Part shown: piece after piece, positions 14,496-18,099 of the stretch | Position numbering within the stretch: position 1 is the stretch's first letter | Layout: every line of letters begins with the position of its first letter | Origin: Rhodoferax sp. | Lineage (GTDB): Bacteria > Pseudomonadota > Gammaproteobacteria > Burkholderiales > Burkholderiaceae_C | Length of the DNA stretch: 18,099 bases | Direction of reading: 5' to 3' | NCBI GenBank assembly: GCA_030833685.1 | Contig: JAURGS010000025.1 | Span: 1-18,099, forward strand | Program-made: the position numbers and the translations under genes | The notes under the pieces: model-generated | Told to the model about the DNA's origin: nothing | Seen by the model: only the letters and a program-made list of their open reading frames with translations | The model's database searches: none

Positions 14496-15659
14496 TCAGA
14501 AGCTGCGGGGCAAGCCCAGCAGGTGTTCAGCCACGTAGCTGTAGATCAGGTTGGTGGAAATTGGCGCGACTTGGTAGAGCCGCGTTTCACGAAATTTACG
14601 CTCCACGTCGTACTCATGGGCAAAACCAAAGCCGCCATGGAACTGGATGCACGCGTTAGCAGCCTCCCAGCTGGCCTTGGCAGCCAGGTACTTGGCCATA
14701 TTGGCTTGGGCGCCGCAGGGCTGGCCCGCGTCGAACAGCTCGCAGGCCTTGTAGCGCATCAAGTTGGCGGCCTCGACTTCAATATACGCATCTGCAATCG
14801 GGAACTGCACACCCTGGTTTTGGCCGATCGGGCGGCCAAACACCACGCGCTCATTCACATACTGGGTGACGCGATCCAGAAACCAGTAGCCGTCACCAAT
14901 GCATTCGGCGGCGATGAGCGTGCGCTCGGCGTTGAGGCCATCCAAAATGTATTTGAAGCCCATGCCTTCCTGGCCAATCAGGTTTTCTTCGGGAATCTCC
15001 AGATTCTCAAAAAACAGCTCGTTGGTTTCGTGGTTGACCATGTTGGCAATCGGGCGCACCGTCATGCCCGACTTCTCGGCCTGGCGCAAATCAACCATGA
15101 AAATCGACATGCCCTCGCTTTTCTTCTTCACCTCGGCCAGTGCGGCGGTGCGCGCCAGCAAAATCATCCAATCCGAGTGCTGCACCCGGGATATCCAGAC
15201 CTTTTGGCCGTTGACCACGTAGCGGTCACCTTTTTTGACGGCCATGGTTTTGATTTTGGTGGTGTCTGTGCCTGTGCTGGGCTCGGTCACGCCCATGGAC
15301 TGCAGGCGCCACTCGCCGCTGGCGATCTTGGGCAGGTAGAACTGCTTTTGCTGCGGCGAGCCGTGACGCAGCAAGGTGCCCATGTTGTACATCTGGCCGT
15401 GACAGGCGCCCGAGTTGCCGCCGCTGCGGTTGATCTCCTCCATGATGACGGATGCCTCGGCCAGGCCCAGGCCTGATCCACCGTACTCGGTGGGAATCAG
15501 CGCGGCCAGCCAGCCTGCTTTGGTCAGGGCCTCCACAAAATCCTGTGGATAGGCGCGCTTGGCGTCGATGTCGCGGTGGTAGCTGTCCGGGTACTCAGCG
15601 CATAGCGCGCGTACCGCGTCCCGGATGTCTTGGTACTGGTCGGGTGGCGTCTTGATCAT
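14496..15659 (-). CDS. Acyl-CoA dehydrogenase family protein
   Basis: A 387-residue FAD flavoenzyme expected to oxidise an acyl-CoA to the 2-enoyl-CoA and pass electrons to ETF. Typical segments are IPTEYGGSGLG (55-65), the flavin-contacting MGVTEPSTGTD (122-132) and W155/S157 (KVWISR), FGRPIGQNQGVQFPIAD (274-290) and QFHGGFGFAHEY (339-350). The usual catalytic glutamate position of short/medium-chain members (YEGT) reads YQVAP here, with Q363. E245 in LNAER aligns with the alternative catalytic glutamate of isovaleryl- and long-chain acyl-CoA dehydrogenases and is the likely base. The C-terminus (STNLIYSYVAEHLLGLPRSF) is complete. It lies 25 bp after the hydratase gene. Methylsuccinyl-CoA or a branched dicarboxyl-CoA is a plausible substrate given the neighbours. 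Confidence 0.92.
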   Translation of the reverse strand: MIKTPPDQYQDIRDAVRALCAEYPDSYHRDIDAKRAYPQDFVEALTKAGWLAALIPTEYGGSGLGLAEASVIMEEINRSGGNSGACHGQMYNMGTLLRHGSPQQKQFYLPKIASGEWRLQSMGVTEPSTGTDTTKIKTMAVKKGDRYVVNGQKVWISRVQHSDWMILLARTAALAEVKKKSEGMSIFMVDLRQAEKSGMTVRPIANMVNHETNELFFENLEIPEENLIGQEGMGFKYILDGLNAERTLIAAECIGDGYWFLDRVTQYVNERVVFGRPIGQNQGVQFPIADAYIEVEAANLMRYKACELFDAGQPCGAQANMAKYLAAKASWEAANACIQFHGGFGFAHEYDVERKFRETRLYQVAPISTNLIYSYVAEHLLGLPRSF

Positions 15660-15684
15660 GGGTAAAAGGGCAAAAAATCAGACC

Positions 15685-16590
15685 TCAGGCCAGCGTGGCC
15701 TGGCCTTGCATGGTGAGCCAGCCCTCGAAGTCCTGGGCCCACAGGCGCACGGTTTTCCCGTCAGCCTGCAAGGCGCCGTTCACGCGCAGGGGGTGCTGGT
15801 CGAAAGTGGGTCTTAAGGCCTTGAAGCTGAAACCCAGAATTTGCGCGCCAGGCACGTTGCGTCGCACCAGATCGAGCAGCAGGGTTGCAATCAAAGGCCC
15901 ATGCACCACCAGGCCGGGGTAGTTCTCTTCTTGGGTGACGTATTGCCGGTCGTAGTGGATGCGGTGGCCGTTGAAGGTCAGCGCCGAGTAGCGAAACAGC
16001 AGCACGTCGTCAGCGAAAACCTCCCGTTGCCACTGCGCATCGGTGGGCGCGGCCTGTGGCGCGGGGCTGGCCTCGCCCGCGCTTGCCGCTGCCCGGTACA
16101 CGATATCGTGCTTCTCGCTCAGACACAGACCGCTTGCATTGAAAACCTCATGGCGCACCAGCACGAAGACCAGCTCGCCGCTACGCCCGACTTTGTGTTG
16201 CACCGATTCGATGGTGGACTCCCGACGCACAGTATCGCCAAGCGCCAGCGGGTTGTCGGCCTGCCAGCGCAGGCGACCGCCGGCCCACATGCGCCGGGGC
16301 AGCGCAACCGGGGGCAAGAAGCCGCCACGCTTGGCGTGGCCATCGGGGCCGATCTCGCTTTGCCGGTGCTGGGGCAAGAAATAAAGCCAGTGCCACAGCG
16401 GCGGCACGGTTGTGCCCTTTTCGGGCATGGGGTCGTCTCTGTCCAGAGTGGCGCTCAGCCCACGCAAAGGTGCTGCGGTGATCTCATCGTGCAGCAGCTC
16501 AGTTTTGCCCACCCAGGCTTGCAGCGCGCCAATGGCCGTGGGTGAAAGCGTTGGGGCAGTTGGTTGGGCAGCAGTCATGTTGGGAGGCAT
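15685..16590 (-). CDS. HTD2/MaoC-type acyl-CoA hydratase (mesaconyl-C4-CoA / itaconyl-CoA hydratase-like)
   Basis: A 301-residue double-hotdog protein with an N-terminal FAS1-like dehydratase domain and a C-terminal MaoC-like domain. Family marks are PPLWHWLYFLPQHRQSEIG (63-81), GGFLPPVALPRRMWAGGRLR (89-108), and the catalytic region NGHRIHYDRQYV (207-218) with H209 and D214, followed by YPGLVVHGPLIATLL (224-238). This layout is that of Meh (mesaconyl-C4-CoA hydratase) and of the Pseudomonas itaconyl-CoA hydratase Ich. The expected reaction is hydration of a C5 unsaturated dicarboxyl-CoA to citramalyl-CoA. The ATG at 16590 is used; M5 at 16578 is an equal alternative, and neither has a clear ribosome site. 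It is the first gene of the operon, starting just after a terminator of the upstream TRAP genes. Confidence 0.88.
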   Translation of the reverse strand: MPPNMTAAQPTAPTLSPTAIGALQAWVGKTELLHDEITAAPLRGLSATLDRDDPMPEKGTTVPPLWHWLYFLPQHRQSEIGPDGHAKRGGFLPPVALPRRMWAGGRLRWQADNPLALGDTVRRESTIESVQHKVGRSGELVFVLVRHEVFNASGLCLSEKHDIVYRAAASAGEASPAPQAAPTDAQWQREVFADDVLLFRYSALTFNGHRIHYDRQYVTQEENYPGLVVHGPLIATLLLDLVRRNVPGAQILGFSFKALRPTFDQHPLRVNGALQADGKTVRLWAQDFEGWLTMQGQATLA

Positions 16591-16612
16591 TCAAGCGGTG
16601 CCTGCACGCAGC

Positions 16613-16697
16613 GCCCCGCGGGGCAAAACCAGCGTGGCGTGTGCGGCTCGGCTGAATTTTCGTTCATATTGTCGGAGGCACCTTGCAAGCGCGCTTG
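16613..16697. promoter_or_regulatory. Probable operon control region with two perfect palindromes
   Basis: Between the terminator and the hydratase start lie two perfect 12-bp palindromes, GCCCCGCGGGGC (16613-16624) and CAAGCGCGCTTG (16686-16697). A minus-strand TTGCAA at the edge of the latter is followed by TATGAA at a short 14-bp spacing. The catabolic operon must start in this region, so these are the best operator candidates visible, but no promoter can be fixed with confidence. Confidence 0.3.
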
Positions 16698-16731
16698 GCC
16701 CAGGGCGACAGGCCTTTTGCCCGCCAGCGAC

Positions 16732-16758
16732 AAAAAAGCCGATGACAGGCATCGGCTT
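16732..16758 (-). terminator. Rho-independent terminator of the upstream TRAP operon
   Basis: A perfect 9-bp inverted repeat AAGCCGATG / CATCGGCTT (16736-16744 and 16750-16758) with a 5-nt loop is followed on the minus strand by a run of six T (16737-16732). It lies 18 bp after the stop of the upstream TRAP large permease. It is oriented to end minus-strand transcription before the hydratase gene. Confidence 0.9.
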
Positions 16759-16775
16759 GCGGGCAAACCCGGGGC

Positions 16776-18065
16776 TCAGGTGGCCGGCCCGAACAGCAAG
16801 TTCGGCAGGGTCAGTGTGATCGCTGGGACGTAGGTGATGATCACCAGGAAGACGAGCAAGACCGACAGCCACGGCAAGGCCGCCTTGGTGACCTGGATCA
16901 GGTTCATGCCCGTTACCCCGCTGGTGACAAACAGGTTCAGCCCCACTGGCGGCGTGACCATGCCAATCTCCATGTTGACCACCATGATGATGCCCAGATG
17001 GATCGGGTCAATGCCCAGCTCTTGCGAGATCGGGAACAGTATGGGCGCCAGAATCAGAATAATGCCGGTGGGCTCCATGAAGTTGCCCGCGATCAAAAGC
17101 ATGATGTTGACCACCAGCAGGAACATCCAGGGCGTCATACCAACAGCCAGAATCTGCTCGGCAATGGTTTGGGGGATGCGCTCGGTCGTGAGCACGTGCG
17201 CAAACAGCAGCGCATTGGCGACGATGAACATGAGCATCACCGTTGTTTTCGCCGACTCCAGAAAGACTTCGGGCAGGTCTTTGAACTTAAGGTCCTTGTA
17301 AATAAAGACGGCGACAAAAAGTGCGTACACCGCAGAGACCGCTGCGGCCTCCGTGGGCGTAAAGATGCCCCCGTAAATACCGCCCATGATGATGACCAGC
17401 AAGGCCAACCCCCACATGGACTCTCGAAAGGTGCGCAGCACCACACGCCAGCCTGCTTTAGGTGGCGGCTTGATCTGCAGTTTGCCAACCCGCCACCACA
17501 CGGCGAACATCAACATCAGGCCCAGCAAGATGCCTGGGATGACGCCAGCCATGAACATGCGTCCTACAGACACCTGCGTCACCGCCGCGTAAACCACCAT
17601 CACGATCGAGGGCGGAATCAGAATGCCCAGCGTGCCTGCATTACAGATCACACCAGCCGCCATTTCTTTGGTGTAGCCGTTTTTGACCATGCCCGCAATC
17701 ACAATCGATCCAATGGCCACCACCGTGGCAGGGCTTGAGCCCGAAACCGCGGCAAACAACATGCAAGCCAGCACCGAGGCGATGGCCAGGCCGCCACGGA
17801 TATGCCCCACGGCGGCAATCGCGAAGTCCACCATGCGCCTAGCCACTCCGCCCGTGGACATCAAATTGCCCGCGAGCACAAAGAATGGAATGGCCATCAG
17901 CGTGTAATGTTCACTGGTCTCAAACAGCTTGATTGACATCGAAGCCAGCGAGTCATTGGAGAAAAAGGTGATCGTGATCAGGCTGGCCAGCCCCAAGCTG
18001 ATGGCAATGGGCATGCCAATGATCATGAACGCAAACAGGCAGATGAAAAGTACCGCGGTGTTCAT
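16776..18065 (-). CDS. dctM: TRAP transporter large permease (DctM), second system
   Basis: A complete 429-residue DctM-type membrane permease, paralogous to the one ending at 8819. Shared signatures are GSSPATVVAIG, AGTLGILIPPSIVMVVY, TPTEAAAVSA and NMEIGMVTPPVGLNLFVTSGV. The sequences between these motifs differ widely, so it is not a recent duplicate. ATG 18065 has AGGAG 8 nt upstream and overlaps the stop of the preceding partial gene as ATGA. A strong terminator directly downstream separates this unit from the catabolic operon. Its DctP and most of its DctQ lie outside the window, so its substrate cannot be judged; proximity suggests a related acid. Confidence 0.94.
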   Translation of the reverse strand: MNTAVLFICLFAFMIIGMPIAISLGLASLITITFFSNDSLASMSIKLFETSEHYTLMAIPFFVLAGNLMSTGGVARRMVDFAIAAVGHIRGGLAIASVLACMLFAAVSGSSPATVVAIGSIVIAGMVKNGYTKEMAAGVICNAGTLGILIPPSIVMVVYAAVTQVSVGRMFMAGVIPGILLGLMLMFAVWWRVGKLQIKPPPKAGWRVVLRTFRESMWGLALLVIIMGGIYGGIFTPTEAAAVSAVYALFVAVFIYKDLKFKDLPEVFLESAKTTVMLMFIVANALLFAHVLTTERIPQTIAEQILAVGMTPWMFLLVVNIMLLIAGNFMEPTGIILILAPILFPISQELGIDPIHLGIIMVVNMEIGMVTPPVGLNLFVTSGVTGMNLIQVTKAALPWLSVLLVFLVIITYVPAITLTLPNLLFGPAT

Positions 18066-18099
18066 GATGCGCTCTCCTGCGTTTTGTGCTTGAGGGCTT
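18062..18099 (-). CDS. C-terminal end of a probable TRAP small permease (DctQ), partial
   Basis: On the minus strand one frame reads ALKHKTQESAS followed by TGA at 18064-18062, overlapping the ATG of the downstream large permease as ATGA. Such overlap with a hydrophilic, charged tail is usual for dctQ-dctM pairs. Only 11 residues are visible, so the identification rests on position and coupling, not on similarity. Confidence 0.55.
   Translation of the reverse strand, partial: ALKHKTQESAS

Noticed and set aside
14460..15476. Plus-strand open frame of 338 codons opposite the acyl-CoA dehydrogenase
   Set aside because: Antisense to a complete, motif-rich dehydrogenase; no family signature of its own.
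1..18099. CRISPR arrays, tRNA/rRNA genes, transposases or prophage genes
   Set aside because: No regularly spaced repeats, cloverleaf or rRNA-like segments, or mobile-element proteins were seen.

Overview
The window looks like a chromosomal segment of a Gram-negative betaproteobacterium, most likely Burkholderiales/Comamonadaceae. This rests on GC-rich codon use, frequent GTG starts, two tripartite TRAP transporter gene sets next to CoA-dependent acid catabolism genes, and the style of the membrane histidine kinase. The placement is inferred from gene content only. I see no rRNA, tRNA, CRISPR array or insertion sequence, and no gene-free stretch over 300 bases.

Left part (1-8793), mixed housekeeping and accessory genes. 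On the + strand a truncated MacB/FtsX-type ABC permease is followed by its periplasmic adaptor (HlyD-like), then by a PduO-type cobalamin adenosyltransferase. On the - strand lie a small YdcH-like protein with a good sigma70 promoter and an orphan hybrid histidine kinase with a 7-TM input module. An EntH/YdiI-type hotdog thioesterase (-) and a VOC/glyoxalase-fold protein (+) diverge from a compact shared promoter. A short threonine/serine dehydratase (-) and an EamA drug/metabolite exporter (+) form a second divergent pair.

Right part (8819-18099), entirely on the - strand. In transcription order: the tail of a TRAP small permease and a complete TRAP large permease, closed by a textbook rho-independent terminator (16732-16758). 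Then comes a tightly packed catabolic operon: HTD2/MaoC-type acyl-CoA hydratase, acyl-CoA dehydrogenase, family III (CaiB/BaiF) CoA-transferase and MmgE/PrpD protein, followed after a structured 211-nt gap by a full TRAP set dctP-dctQ-dctM with overlapping ends. The gene set and order closely resemble the Pseudomonas aeruginosa itaconate-degradation locus, but the citramalyl-CoA lyase and the VOC gene of that locus are absent here.

Working model (inference): the TRAP system imports a dicarboxylate such as itaconate, mesaconate, methylsuccinate or a relative. The CoA-transferase activates it, and the dehydrogenase and hydratase act on the C5 CoA thioester. The MmgE/PrpD protein isomerises, dehydrates or decarboxylates a related free acid. 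The final C-C cleavage would have to be supplied from elsewhere.
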